Assembly: GCA_900754795.1 (NCBI GenBank)
Contig: CAAEEA010000038.1
Span: forward strand, 1-27,713
Reading direction: 5' to 3'
DNA length: 27,713 nt
Source: Clostridia bacterium
GTDB lineage: Bacteria > Bacillota > Clostridia > Peptostreptococcales > Anaerovoracaceae
Program-made: the position numbers and the translations under genes
The notes under the pieces: generated by a model
Databases searched by the model: none
What the model was told of the DNA's origin: nothing
The model's input: the letters and a program-made list of their open reading frames with translations, nothing else
In this document: positions 14,487-22,244 of the stretch, piece after piece
Layout of the letters: every line of letters starts with the position of its first letter
Numbering within the stretch: the stretch's first letter is position 1

Positions 14487-15604
14487 GATTTTTCGCTCCC
14501 GTCTTCACTGTCGCCTCCGCGAAGCCAGTCCGTCCCGTGACGCGCCGCCAGCAGATCGGCCAGGGTCAGAGCCGTCACCGCGTCTACAACCGCCCTTGCC
14601 CTGTGGACTATGGCCGGGTCATGTCTGCCCCGTATCAGGAGCGTTGTATTGTGGTTATTCACAAAGTCTGCCGTTTTCTGTTCTTTATATATAGAAGGGG
14701 TGGGTTTAACAGCAGTCCTGAATATGACCGGCATACCGTTGGTTATACCTCCGTTTATCCCGCCGTTATTATTTGAAACAGTCATGATCCTGCCGTCCTC
14801 TACTGTCATCGGATCGTTGGCGTCTGAACCTCTCATGTCGGCCAGATCAAATCCCGCTCCGAATTCAACGCCTTTAACGGCAGGAACGGAAAAGAGGGCG
14901 TGGGACAGGAGGCTTTCCACCGAATCGAACCATGGTTCTCCCAGTCCCGCTTCAAGACCGATGACTGCTGTCTCCAGCACTCCCCCTACGCTGTCGCCTT
15001 CGGCAGCGGCCTTTTCTATGGCTTCTTTCATGACCGGAGCGACATTTTGGTCGAGTACCGGAAAAACCAGAGAAGAAAGAATTCTTATATCTTCCCGGCA
15101 GTCGCCGAAATCTCTGTCATTCACAAGGGCGCAGCGTTTTATGTGAGTCCCGATATATATTCCTCTGCCTTCAAGGGCTTTCATCACTATGGCTCCCGCG
15201 GCGACAAGAGCCGCGGTAACACGTCCCGAAAAATGACCGCCTCCCCTGTAATCTTCAAATCCCCTGTATTTACAGTAGGCCGTATAATCGGCGTGAGAAG
15301 GTCTTGCTACCGATCTCATGGCCTCATAGTCGCTGCTTTTTGTATCTTTATTTTTTATTACTATCGTAAGGGGTGTGCCCGTGGTTCTGCCGTTAAACAC
15401 TCCGCTGATTATATCAACCTCGTCGGCCTCGCGCCTTTTTGTGGAAATTTTTCCTGCCGGTCTGCGCTGAGCCATTCTGATTCGTATGTAATCATCGTCT
15501 ATGGCGATTCCCGGGGCGATTCCGTCGATTACGGCTCCTATGGCCGCGCCGTGGCTTTCTCCGAATATCGTTACGGTCAGTGCGCTGCCGAATGAATTTT
15601 TCAT
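14483..15604 (-). CDS. aroC: Chorismate synthase
   Basis: The 373-aa FMN-dependent enzyme makes chorismate from EPSP. Signatures are GESHGAAIGAVIDG at the N-terminus, RRPAGKISTKRREADEV, TGTPLTIVIKN, RPSHADYTAYCKY, GGGHFSGRVTAALVAAGA, NNNGGINGGITNGMP and RGRHDPAIVHRA near the end. Full length is usual. It overlaps aroB by 4 bp and aroEK by 4 bp. Confidence 0.96.
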   Translation of the reverse strand: MKNSFGSALTVTIFGESHGAAIGAVIDGIAPGIAIDDDYIRIRMAQRRPAGKISTKRREADEVDIISGVFNGRTTGTPLTIVIKNKDTKSSDYEAMRSVARPSHADYTAYCKYRGFEDYRGGGHFSGRVTAALVAAGAIVMKALEGRGIYIGTHIKRCALVNDRDFGDCREDIRILSSLVFPVLDQNVAPVMKEAIEKAAAEGDSVGGVLETAVIGLEAGLGEPWFDSVESLLSHALFSVPAVKGVEFGAGFDLADMRGSDANDPMTVEDGRIMTVSNNNGGINGGITNGMPVIFRTAVKPTPSIYKEQKTADFVNNHNTTLLIRGRHDPAIVHRARAVVDAVTALTLADLLAARHGTDWLRGGDSEDGSEKS

Positions 15605-16602
15605 AAGAACACCTCCCTGTACGCTTCTTCGAGTCCGGTTCTGTCCATGGATATGAATTCAAACTGTCCCGGATTCATCACCTGAACCGTTATTATCTTG
15701 CCGCCTTCTGCTTTTTTGTCATGCATGGCTGCCTCTGTGACAGCCGCAGGATCGGCGTCACATGTCACAGGCAGTCCTTCCCTTTCAAGGACTCTTTTTA
15801 GCCTGTTTCTCATATCTTTCCCGCTCATGGGAAGCATTCCCAGCGCCACACATTCGCCGTGAAAAAGGCCCGTGACGGATTCTATACCGTGACCTATGGT
15901 ATGGCCGAAATTAAGCGCTCTCCGAAGTCCGGACTCTTTCTCGTCCTGTTCCACCACCATGGCTTTCAGCTTTACGGCTCCCGCAGTAACCTCATCCAGG
16001 CAGTCTCTGATGTTCTTTCTTTCTATGAGCTCAAACAGATCTCTGTCAAGAGCGGCGGCCATCTTTATTATCTCCGCGGCTCCGCAGGCAAACTGTCTGC
16101 TGTCCAGCGTTTTAAGAACATCAGAGTCTATTATCACCCCTTTCGGCTGATAAAATGCTCCTATGACGTTCTTTATCCCCCCGAGATTTACCGCCGTCTT
16201 TCCTCCTATTGAAGAATCAGCCTGAGAAAGGAGGGTCGTCGGGATATTATAAAAATCAATGCCTCTCATGTAGCAGGCGGCAACAAACCCGGCAAGATCT
16301 CCCGCCACTCCGCCGCCGAGGGCAAGCACACAGTCTCCTCTGTCAAAACCGCTCTGCAGCATCCTCGTGCTTATATCCTCAAATACAGCGAGGCTCTTTG
16401 ACCGTTCTCCGCCGCTGACCTTAAAGATGTGAGGCTCGCCGCAGAATCCGGCGACAGTCTCTGTAAGACTGTCGGGCAGCCCGCTGTCAGCGACTATCAT
16501 TACCTTTCTGTTCAGATCAAATATTTCTCCGGCGCGGACAGCCGCGCCTTTTTCTGATATCACATCGTAGCTGTTTTTTTCCAGCTTAACATGTATGTTC
16601 AT
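15601..16602 (-). CDS. aroB: 3-dehydroquinate synthase
   Basis: The 333-aa NAD- and zinc-dependent enzyme cyclises DAHP to 3-dehydroquinate. Visible are SGGERSKSL, ALGGGVAGDLAGFVAACYMRG, PTTLLSQADSSIGGKTAVN, the metal glutamate in ACGAAEIIKM, and the metal histidines of NFGHTIGHGIE and FHGECVALGM. It is slightly short compared with E. coli AroB but has all metal ligands. It starts 24 bp after pheA and overlaps aroC by 4 bp. Confidence 0.93.
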   Translation of the reverse strand: MNIHVKLEKNSYDVISEKGAAVRAGEIFDLNRKVMIVADSGLPDSLTETVAGFCGEPHIFKVSGGERSKSLAVFEDISTRMLQSGFDRGDCVLALGGGVAGDLAGFVAACYMRGIDFYNIPTTLLSQADSSIGGKTAVNLGGIKNVIGAFYQPKGVIIDSDVLKTLDSRQFACGAAEIIKMAAALDRDLFELIERKNIRDCLDEVTAGAVKLKAMVVEQDEKESGLRRALNFGHTIGHGIESVTGLFHGECVALGMLPMSGKDMRNRLKRVLEREGLPVTCDADPAAVTEAAMHDKKAEGGKIITVQVMNPGQFEFISMDRTGLEEAYREVFL

Positions 16603-16626
16603 GTTTATTCTCCTTCACCCGCCGTG

Positions 16627-17739
16627 TCATATATTCTGATCATGCAGATTGTTATATGAACCCACTATCTTTATCTTGTCGCAGCAGGATTTCATCTCTT
16701 CTACGCACCGAAGCCCTTCTTCGCTGTAAATGTCCCCTTCGGCCTCCACATAGAAGTAATACTGCCAGAGAAGTTCTTTCATAGGTCTGGATCTGAGAGT
16801 CCTCATGTTGAAACCGTGACGGCCTATTATCCTCAGCGCTTCAGCGAGAGAACCGGCTTCGTTTCTCGCTGTGAACAGCAGCGAAAAATGCGGACTCTCT
16901 CCGTGGCTCGCCGCCCTTATATCCACCCTGGAAAATACGGCGAACCTCGTCGTATTGGAGCGGTCGTCGTTGATGCTCCTGGCGATTATCTCAAGACCAG
17001 ACAGTTTGGCCGACTCAGCGCTGGCTATGGCGGCAACGGATCTGTCGTTTTTCTCTCTTACGTACTCGGCCGCCAGAGCCGTGTTTGAATATTCTACCTG
17101 CTTAAGACCGTTATCCTCTATGAATCCGGCGCACTGGGAAAGAGCCTGCGGATGACTTACCACAGTTTTGATGTCTTTCAGGCCGGCGCCTTCTATACCG
17201 ATCAGATCATGAGTAACCGCCAGATCGTACATGCCGTTGATAAAGAGAGTTCCGGAAAACATCAGGTCGTTTACCTGATCCACGTCTCCCGCAAAACTGT
17301 TTTCGACGGGGAGTACGGCGCAGTCACATTCACCGCTTTCCACAGCCTCATATGCCTTTTTAAAGCCGTTGTAGGCTATCTTACGGGCCGTAGGAAATAT
17401 CCTCGAAGCCGCGATATGGGCAAAAGCGCCCTCAGTGCCGCTGTAGGCGACTCTGAGACCTTCAAGTATGGTTCCCTGATAGCGGCGGGCTATAGCCATG
17501 ACGCTCTCCAGAAAGTTCACATAGTGAGCCCTTATCTTCGGATCTTCCATTCTCCGCGCCCCTTCCATGAGCACCTGCCTTTCCCTCTCCGGATCGTATA
17601 CGGGAAGAGAATTGGCTTTTTTATACAGGCCCACCTGTTCCACCAGTTCCATCCTCCTGCGAAAGAGCTCCGCCATCTCTTCATCGGTACGGGTTATCTT
17701 TTCTCTTATTTCTTTAAGTTGATCGGTCTTGTCTGTCAT
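16627..17739 (-). CDS. pheA: Bifunctional chorismate mutase - prephenate dehydratase (P-protein)
   Basis: The 370-aa first gene of the operon has three parts. Residues about 1-85 are an AroQ-type chorismate mutase (REKITRTDEEMAELFRRRMEL, then VYDPERERQVL). Residues about 95-275 are prephenate dehydratase (YSGTEGAFAHIAA, LPVENSFAGDV, HPQALSQC, NTTRFAVF). Residues about 280-360 are an ACT domain (LLFTARNEAGSLAEAL). In characterised enzymes the ACT motif ESRP helps bind phenylalanine. Here it reads RSRP (316-319), so feedback inhibition may be altered. GAGGTG lies ahead of the ATG. The 5' leader is about 32 nt, too short for an attenuator or T-box. Confidence 0.94.
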   Translation of the reverse strand: MTDKTDQLKEIREKITRTDEEMAELFRRRMELVEQVGLYKKANSLPVYDPERERQVLMEGARRMEDPKIRAHYVNFLESVMAIARRYQGTILEGLRVAYSGTEGAFAHIAASRIFPTARKIAYNGFKKAYEAVESGECDCAVLPVENSFAGDVDQVNDLMFSGTLFINGMYDLAVTHDLIGIEGAGLKDIKTVVSHPQALSQCAGFIEDNGLKQVEYSNTALAAEYVREKNDRSVAAIASAESAKLSGLEIIARSINDDRSNTTRFAVFSRVDIRAASHGESPHFSLLFTARNEAGSLAEALRIIGRHGFNMRTLRSRPMKELLWQYYFYVEAEGDIYSEEGLRCVEEMKSCCDKIKIVGSYNNLHDQNI

Positions 17740-17753
17740 AATTCACCTCATAA

Positions 17754-17770
17754 AGTTATCACTGTTAACT
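17754..17770. promoter_or_regulatory. Predicted TetR operator at the aromatic operon promoter
   Basis: The palindrome AGTTA-N7-TAACT begins 8 bp downstream of the minus-strand -10 box of pheA and covers the expected start of transcription. The same pattern occurs at 17855-17871, next to the tetR promoter, in the same relative position. Confidence 0.7.
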
Positions 17771-17777
17771 ATATGTG

Positions 17778-17806
17778 ATTATATCTCCCGCACCCATTAA
17801 AGTCAA
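17778..17806 (-). promoter_or_regulatory. Promoter of the aromatic amino acid operon
   Basis: Minus-strand TTGACT (17801-17806), exactly 17 bp, TATAAT (17778-17783): an almost consensus sigma-A promoter. A promoter this strong makes sense only if it is held down by a repressor. Confidence 0.88.
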
Positions 17807-17823
17807 TATTTTACTAAAAAATA

Positions 17824-17852
17824 TTGCTTTAATTTAACGTAAATATTATAAT
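17824..17852 (+). promoter_or_regulatory. Promoter of tetR
   Basis: TTGCTT (17824-17829), 17-bp spacer, TATAAT (17847-17852), running divergently from the aromatic operon promoter. Confidence 0.8.
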
Positions 17853-17854
17853 AC

Positions 17855-17871
17855 AGTTAACGATATTAACT
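17855..17871. promoter_or_regulatory. Predicted TetR operator at the tetR promoter
   Basis: The second copy of AGTTA-N7-TAACT starts 3 bp after the tetR -10 box. Its centre is 101 bp from that of the other copy. Read in the direction of each transcript, both sites share GTTAAC followed five bases later by TAACTT. Confidence 0.7.
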
Positions 17872-17884
17872 TACGGAGGCTGTA

Positions 17885-18427
17885 ATGGCGGAAACGGACA
17901 AAACCATTTTATTAAAAGAGAAACTTCTTTCGGCCGGAATAGATGAGATCGCCGCCCACGGGGTCAGAGACTTCTCCCTGCGCCGCGTCGCCGCGGCGTG
18001 CGGCGCGAGCTGCGCCGCGCCATACAAGCATTTTAAAAACAAAGAGGAATTTCTGCGGGCTACCATAGAATACATAGATGAAAAATGGGAACATCTGAGC
18101 CGTCAGATTGTCTCATCCTTTGACGATCCCGTTGAACGTATCGCCAGACTATGCGCCGCCAACGTCCGCTTCAAGCTGGCAAATCCTCTGTATGACATGG
18201 GAGACGGCAGGTTTACCCCGTCTGTAGCCGCGGAGATCAGATCTCTGTTCAGAGAAGGCGAAGCGGCAGAAAATCTTCTTTTTACTGTCGCGGCTCTCGT
18301 ATGCGGTACCGCCTGCCTGATCGAAAGCGGCAAACTCACCGACGCCGACAGAGCTGTAAATCTGCTCACGAATAAGATAAAGGAACAGATTAACTCTGTT
18401 CCTGTCACTGAAAGGAGAAAAAAATGA
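17885..18427 (+). CDS. TetR/AcrR-family transcriptional regulator
   Basis: The 180-aa protein has an N-terminal TetR DNA-binding domain. The helix-turn-helix spans about residues 31-50 (FSLRRVAAACGASCAAPYKHF) and is followed by the usual KNKEEFL. The AAPYKHF form resembles regulators with a WHG-type C-terminal ligand domain. Residues 60-170 are the helical ligand-binding and dimer part. GGAGG lies 5-7 nt before the ATG. It is divergent from the eight-gene aromatic operon and flanked by two like palindromes, so autorepression and control of that operon are inferred. The ligand is unknown; an aromatic amino acid or a pathway intermediate is a reasonable guess. Confidence 0.88.
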   Translation: MAETDKTILLKEKLLSAGIDEIAAHGVRDFSLRRVAAACGASCAAPYKHFKNKEEFLRATIEYIDEKWEHLSRQIVSSFDDPVERIARLCAANVRFKLANPLYDMGDGRFTPSVAAEIRSLFREGEAAENLLFTVAALVCGTACLIESGKLTDADRAVNLLTNKIKEQINSVPVTERRKK

Positions 18428-18684
18428 TCTATACGATAGCTCAGATAGGCGCTCTTCTGATATGCGCCCTCGCGTATTTTCTGAGAATACAGATGGGAGA
18501 CACGACGGCTGTGGCGGCGGTATTTATCATCGCGTCTGTCTGTCTTGCCATTGCCGGGATAATAATGTACAGAGGCATGGAAAAAGAAATGATCGCCAGA
18601 AAATCAGGCACCATGTACTGCTTTGCCGACATCGTCGTCATCATGAGCCTCATTTTTACCGTATACACCATGGACGTGTTTTAA
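18424..18684 (+). CDS. Small three-helix membrane protein coupled to tetR
   Basis: The 86-aa hydrophobic protein has three predicted membrane helices (about residues 4-20, 27-48 and 66-84). A short charged loop, RGMEKEMIARKSG, sits between helices 2 and 3. I recognise no family. Its ATG overlaps the tetR stop by 4 bp, with AAAGGAG ahead, so it is translated together with the regulator. It could be a small transporter subunit or a membrane partner of the regulator. Both are guesses. Confidence 0.7.
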   Translation: MIYTIAQIGALLICALAYFLRIQMGDTTAVAAVFIIASVCLAIAGIIMYRGMEKEMIARKSGTMYCFADIVVIMSLIFTVYTMDVF

Positions 18685-18692
18685 TGAAAAAA

Positions 18693-18714
18693 AAGACCGG
18701 CAGCCGCCGGTCTT
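18693..18714. terminator. Bidirectional terminator between the tetR unit and the deacylase gene
   Basis: The stem AAGACCGGC/GCCGGTCTT (9 bp) has loop AGCC. On the minus strand it is followed by eight T, ending the deacylase transcript whose stop codon (18713-18715) lies in the stem. On the plus strand the tail is TATCTGTTGTTGT, weaker. Confidence 0.82.
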
Positions 18715-20083
18715 ATCTGTTGTTGTACGATATGAACTTGCCGGCTTTCTCGCTGACAATATTATTGTCGCATACTGCGATCCTGCCGTTTACGATTACA
18801 TAGTCTATACCTTTATTAGGAATGTCTATATCTCCGAACTGCGGACCGTCCGCTATCGTATCCGGGTCAAAGATGGTAATATCGGCATCAGCTCCTTCGG
18901 CTATGAGTCCCTTGCGGTTTTCAAGCTCGAGGCGCGCGGCCGGCTCATAAGTCATCTTGCGGAGAGCTGTAAGAAGATCTGTTTTACCCTCTTCTCTCAC
19001 ATATTTTCCGAGCACTCTCGGGAATGTCCCCGCTGCCCGCGGATGACCGAGACCGTTATTGATTATGCCGTCTGACGCCACCATTCCTATAGGATTGGCG
19101 ATGGCCTCCGCTATTTCTTCCTCGTTCATCACAAAAGCTACCGCCAGCATATCAGGATAGTTTTTCCTCGCGTCTTCAAAGATTTCTTTTGTGCAGCGTA
19201 CATTTTTGTACGGCTCTACCGTAAGCATTATATCGCTGTAATCTTTCCCCCAGGCTTCCAGACAGCCGTCCTCAAATACTGTAGATCCTATATGGGTCGA
19301 AAAAGCGTTGTACGGATAAGTATCGTAGTTAAATTTAGGGTTTTTCTCATGCTCTTCATTGATAAGATCGAGGACTTCTTTCATCTGTCCCATGGCAGAA
19401 CAGGAGGAAAGGTGGGATACCTGGAATTTCTTTCCGGTAGATTCCTGAATATCTATCATTTCCCGGACAGCCTCCGCGGCTTTCGCCCCGTCAGCTCTGT
19501 AATGGGCGGAAACGAGCAGATGATCGTCATCGGATACGCCTATGGCGTATTTTATTTCTTCTGTCGTAATACCCGGGTCATATTCTATTCCGAATGAAAT
19601 GCCGTAGGCCCCTTCTTTCAGATCTTCAAGCATGAACTCTCTGATCCTGTCCCATACTTTTTTATCAGCCCTGTCATAATGACCGAGTCCGAGCACGTCA
19701 TGGCGATAGTAGTTATATCCGGTGAGTATAATATAGTTTACAGGACAGCCGCCCATCCTTTCGATCATAGCCTTAAAATCTTTTACCGGCTGATTCATCA
19801 CGCCGCAGTTTCCGCCGACAGCAAGAGTAACTCCCTGTCTGGCCATCATTTTGGCTATGACCCATTTATCTCCTTCACTTACTTTTTCTTCGTGCATATG
19901 GATGTCAATAAATCCCGGAGATACTACTCTGCCTCCGGCGTCTATGGTTTCAGCCGCTTCCGGCTCTTCTCCGCCTATGTAGGCAATCTTGCCGTCTTTG
20001 ACGCCTATGTTGGCGTATTTAAAACAATTTTCCGCAAAATCCGGATATTTACCTCCGGTTATCAGTATATCAAGCATTTTCAT
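18713..20083 (-). CDS. N-acyl-D-amino-acid deacylase (D-aminoacylase, amidohydrolase superfamily)
   Basis: The 456-aa metal-dependent hydrolase shows the amidohydrolase H62-M-H64 pair in FIDIHMHEE. The D-aminoacylase-type VGGNCG carries C93, which in the family bridges or contacts the metal. QVSHLSS has a metal histidine, and SDGIINNGLGHPRAAGTFPRVLGKYVRE carries the catalytic aspartate and the family signature. N- and C-terminal beta segments (ILITGGKY; GADADITIFDPDTI) form the side barrel. It should release D-amino acids from N-acyl-D-amino acids. Dipeptidase or related urethanase activity is possible. It is the last gene of a unit with two small membrane protein genes and stops inside its terminator. 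Confidence 0.88.
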   Translation of the reverse strand: MKMLDILITGGKYPDFAENCFKYANIGVKDGKIAYIGGEEPEAAETIDAGGRVVSPGFIDIHMHEEKVSEGDKWVIAKMMARQGVTLAVGGNCGVMNQPVKDFKAMIERMGGCPVNYIILTGYNYYRHDVLGLGHYDRADKKVWDRIREFMLEDLKEGAYGISFGIEYDPGITTEEIKYAIGVSDDDHLLVSAHYRADGAKAAEAVREMIDIQESTGKKFQVSHLSSCSAMGQMKEVLDLINEEHEKNPKFNYDTYPYNAFSTHIGSTVFEDGCLEAWGKDYSDIMLTVEPYKNVRCTKEIFEDARKNYPDMLAVAFVMNEEEIAEAIANPIGMVASDGIINNGLGHPRAAGTFPRVLGKYVREEGKTDLLTALRKMTYEPAARLELENRKGLIAEGADADITIFDPDTIADGPQFGDIDIPNKGIDYVIVNGRIAVCDNNIVSEKAGKFISYNNR

Positions 20084-20092
20084 CCCTCCCGT

Positions 20093-20425
20093 CTATTTTG
20101 AACATCTCGCGTGGTCCCTAAGCATCAGCACAAACACGAGCAATATTCCTATACCGAAGACTGCTATGGGTTTCATGGAAACCTCTGTCGCATTCATTGA
20201 TATATACGCGCAGACTCCGGCTATTATCCCCAGCAGGATAAGTCTGTTCCCGAACAGCCGGCAGTAAAGAGGCATGTTGACTATGCCCTTTTTCTGAAAA
20301 TCAAAGAGCCATTCCTGTTTGCCTCTCTGTATTATGGATCCTACCACGAAGAGCTGTATCAGGAGCAGTATCATGATAAATCCGAACAGTTTCATGGAGT
20401 CGATCGCCTGAAGATCAAAGCTCAT
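20093..20425 (-). CDS. Small membrane protein, possibly DUF3784-like
   Basis: The 110-aa protein has three predicted helices (about residues 11-32, 57-75 and 85-105). A cytoplasmic stretch GKQEWLFDFQKKGI lies between helices 1 and 2, and LYCRLFGNRLILLGI leads into helix 2. The pattern faintly recalls DUF3784/SdpI-type small membrane proteins, but I am not sure. It overlaps the next upstream small membrane gene by 4 bp and ends 9 bp before the deacylase start, so it is part of the same unit. No function can be given. Confidence 0.65.
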   Translation of the reverse strand: MSFDLQAIDSMKLFGFIMILLLIQLFVVGSIIQRGKQEWLFDFQKKGIVNMPLYCRLFGNRLILLGIIAGVCAYISMNATEVSMKPIAVFGIGILLVFVLMLRDHARCSK

Positions 20426-20691
20426 TTTTCATCTTCCTTTCCGTCATTTTTATTTTCCTTTATAGACATGTAAAGTGAAAAAAGCGTATAAGAAACAGCC
20501 ATGGGAACAGTCATCGAAAATAAAAATATATACCACGTGCTGGCTATATATTTCATTGCGAACATTTCCGCTACCATGGTTATCATGGCGGAAAGGATCA
20601 GCGCCCTCTTGTTTACGCCTCTTATAAGGCAGATTATCAGAGCCGCGATTGATATTACGATCGGCGCGAAGTACAAAATAGTGATCAGCAT
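20422..20691 (-). CDS. Small three-helix membrane protein
   Basis: The ~89-aa protein starts MLITILYFAPIVISIAALI and has three predicted helices and a charged tail ENKNDGKEDEK. I chose ATG 20691 because AAAGGG lies 6 nt ahead. Longer readings from 20709 or 20742 would start within a strong hairpin and have poor ribosome binding site spacing. It is the first gene of the unit and overlaps the 110-aa gene by 4 bp. The family is not recognised. The two small proteins probably form a hetero-complex. Confidence 0.65.
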   Translation of the reverse strand: MLITILYFAPIVISIAALIICLIRGVNKRALILSAMITMVAEMFAMKYIASTWYIFLFSMTVPMAVSYTLFSLYMSIKENKNDGKEDEK

Positions 20692-20713
20692 ATTTTTCCC
20701 TTTACCCATAGTG

Positions 20714-20744
20714 AAGTGGCACGTCCTCCGGGGACATGCCACTT
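20714..20744 (-). other. Hairpin at the 5' end of the deacylase-unit mRNA
   Basis: AAGTGGCA (20714-20721) pairs with TGCCACTT (20737-20744), and GTCC (20723-20726) with GGAC (20732-20735), with one mismatch between. It starts about 4-6 nt from the transcription start predicted from the promoter just upstream. It would act as a terminator only if read on the plus strand (TTTATTTTTT), where no gene is present. Confidence 0.65.
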
Positions 20745-20756
20745 TATTTTTTCTTA

Positions 20757-20785
20757 ATTATATCAAATTCAGGAGACTATTGCAA
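20757..20785 (-). promoter_or_regulatory. Promoter of the small membrane protein - deacylase unit
   Basis: Minus-strand TTGCAA (20780-20785), 17-bp spacer, TATAAT (20757-20762). The -35 box overlaps the last codons of the upstream YfcC gene. No terminator lies between, so read-through from YfcC is also possible. Confidence 0.75.
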
Positions 20786-22189
20786 TCCAATAATCTGCGC
20801 TATCACTACGAATACTCCTCCGAGCAGATACTGCAGTCCGATGAGAGGCAGTATCCATTTTGCCCATTTGGCCCATGGGATTCTTGCCAGAGCAAGACCG
20901 GCCATAAAATAACCGGATGTCGGCGTAAATATGTTGGAAATACCGTCGCCGAGCTGGAATGCGATACATGCCGTCTGTCTGGTCACTCCCACCAGATCTG
21001 ACAGCGGCGCCATGATAGGCATTGAAACGGCTGCCTGTCCGCTTCCGGAAGGAACGATGAAGTTAAGCAAACACTGGAAAATATACATTCCGACCGCAGA
21101 AACCATCGAAGGCAGTTCAGCCAGGAATCCGGCACATGAATGTAATATGGTATGGAGAATGTTTCCGTCCGTCATGACTACCAGTATACCTCTTGCAAAA
21201 CCTACGACAAGTGCTCCTGTAGCTATCTCTGACATTCCTCTTCCGAGAGTTTCCGCATAACTGTTGAATCCCAGTTTATCGTCAATCAGGGCAACGATCC
21301 AGGACATTACGAGGAACAGAGCCGCGATTTCGTCCATGTACCATCCCCAGGTAACAACAGCATATACAAGGAAAACGATAGCCAGAACGAAGACTACGAG
21401 GATCGCTTTTCTCCTGCCGGTAAATTCAGGCAGAGATTCAAGATCTATACCGTCTTCTCTTGTGACATCAACCTCGTGCATAGTCGAAAGTGTCGGTGTT
21501 TTCTTCACTCTGGCCGCGTAACGCAGCATAAAGATAATAGTGAGCAGCACCATACATACGTACATTACGAGGCGGAATCCCATGCCGGAGAGAAGTTCCA
21601 CTTCGGCGATACCCTGCGCCACCTGTATGGTGAACGGGTTGATGAACGCTCCGGCAAATCCCGCGCCGGCTCCGCAAAGCACTATGCCCGCTCCGGTGAT
21701 TGAGTCATATCCGGCCGCTATCATCAGCGAGACAAAGATAGGAATGAACGGTATCGTCTCCTCAGCCATTCCGAACACAGCTCCGCACAGCGAAAAGAAA
21801 ATCATCACAACAGGAATGACTATCCAGGTCTTGCCTTTAAGAGCCTTTATAAGCCGACCCATTCCGGCTTCTATGGATCTCGTTTCCTGGACTACGGTCA
21901 TTGATCCGCCGACGATAAATATAAAGAAGATGATCTGAGCAGTTTCCTGAAGTCCGCGTGGTACAGCAGTCAGAAACTGCAATAATGATACCGGTGTGCT
22001 CTCCACATACTGGAATGAATCCGGATTGACTACCTCGCGCTCATGTCCCGTCTCAGGATTGTCTACAATAGTCATCATATCGTAAGTACCTGCCGGGATT
22101 ATATATGAAAGAACCGCGAAGATCAATATCATCAGAAGCAGCAGTATGTACACGTGAGGCACATTAAACTTCTTTTTCTTTTCTTCCAT
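20777..22189 (-). CDS. yfcC: YfcC-family carrier (IT superfamily, C4-dicarboxylate/arginine-antiporter-like), copy A
   Basis: This 470-aa membrane protein has 11-12 helices. It opens FNVPHVYILLLLMILIFAVLSYIIPAG, the start pattern of the YfcC/DcuC group. Two re-entrant-loop signatures are seen: GAGAGFAGAFINPFTIQVAQGIAE and, near the end, FIVPSGSGQAAVSMPIMAPLSDL with GDGISNIFTPTSGY. Related carriers move amino acids, peptides or dicarboxylates; AbgT is in the same clan. The neighbouring deacylase and M20 genes favour an acyl-amino acid or dipeptide. AGGAGG lies 9 nt before the ATG. About four residues in five match copy B, just upstream, so they arose by tandem duplication. Confidence 0.88.
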   Translation of the reverse strand: MEEKKKKFNVPHVYILLLLMILIFAVLSYIIPAGTYDMMTIVDNPETGHEREVVNPDSFQYVESTPVSLLQFLTAVPRGLQETAQIIFFIFIVGGSMTVVQETRSIEAGMGRLIKALKGKTWIVIPVVMIFFSLCGAVFGMAEETIPFIPIFVSLMIAAGYDSITGAGIVLCGAGAGFAGAFINPFTIQVAQGIAEVELLSGMGFRLVMYVCMVLLTIIFMLRYAARVKKTPTLSTMHEVDVTREDGIDLESLPEFTGRRKAILVVFVLAIVFLVYAVVTWGWYMDEIAALFLVMSWIVALIDDKLGFNSYAETLGRGMSEIATGALVVGFARGILVVMTDGNILHTILHSCAGFLAELPSMVSAVGMYIFQCLLNFIVPSGSGQAAVSMPIMAPLSDLVGVTRQTACIAFQLGDGISNIFTPTSGYFMAGLALARIPWAKWAKWILPLIGLQYLLGGVFVVIAQIIGLQ

Positions 22190-22244
22190 TTAAATTAACC
22201 CTCCTAATACGTATCAGATTTTGATAATAAAACATTTGAAAATC

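Noticed and set aside
17740..17885. An attenuator, T-box or leader peptide for the aromatic operon
   Set aside because: The distance from promoter to pheA start is only about 32 nt and contains no terminator or leader peptide with Phe/Tyr codons.
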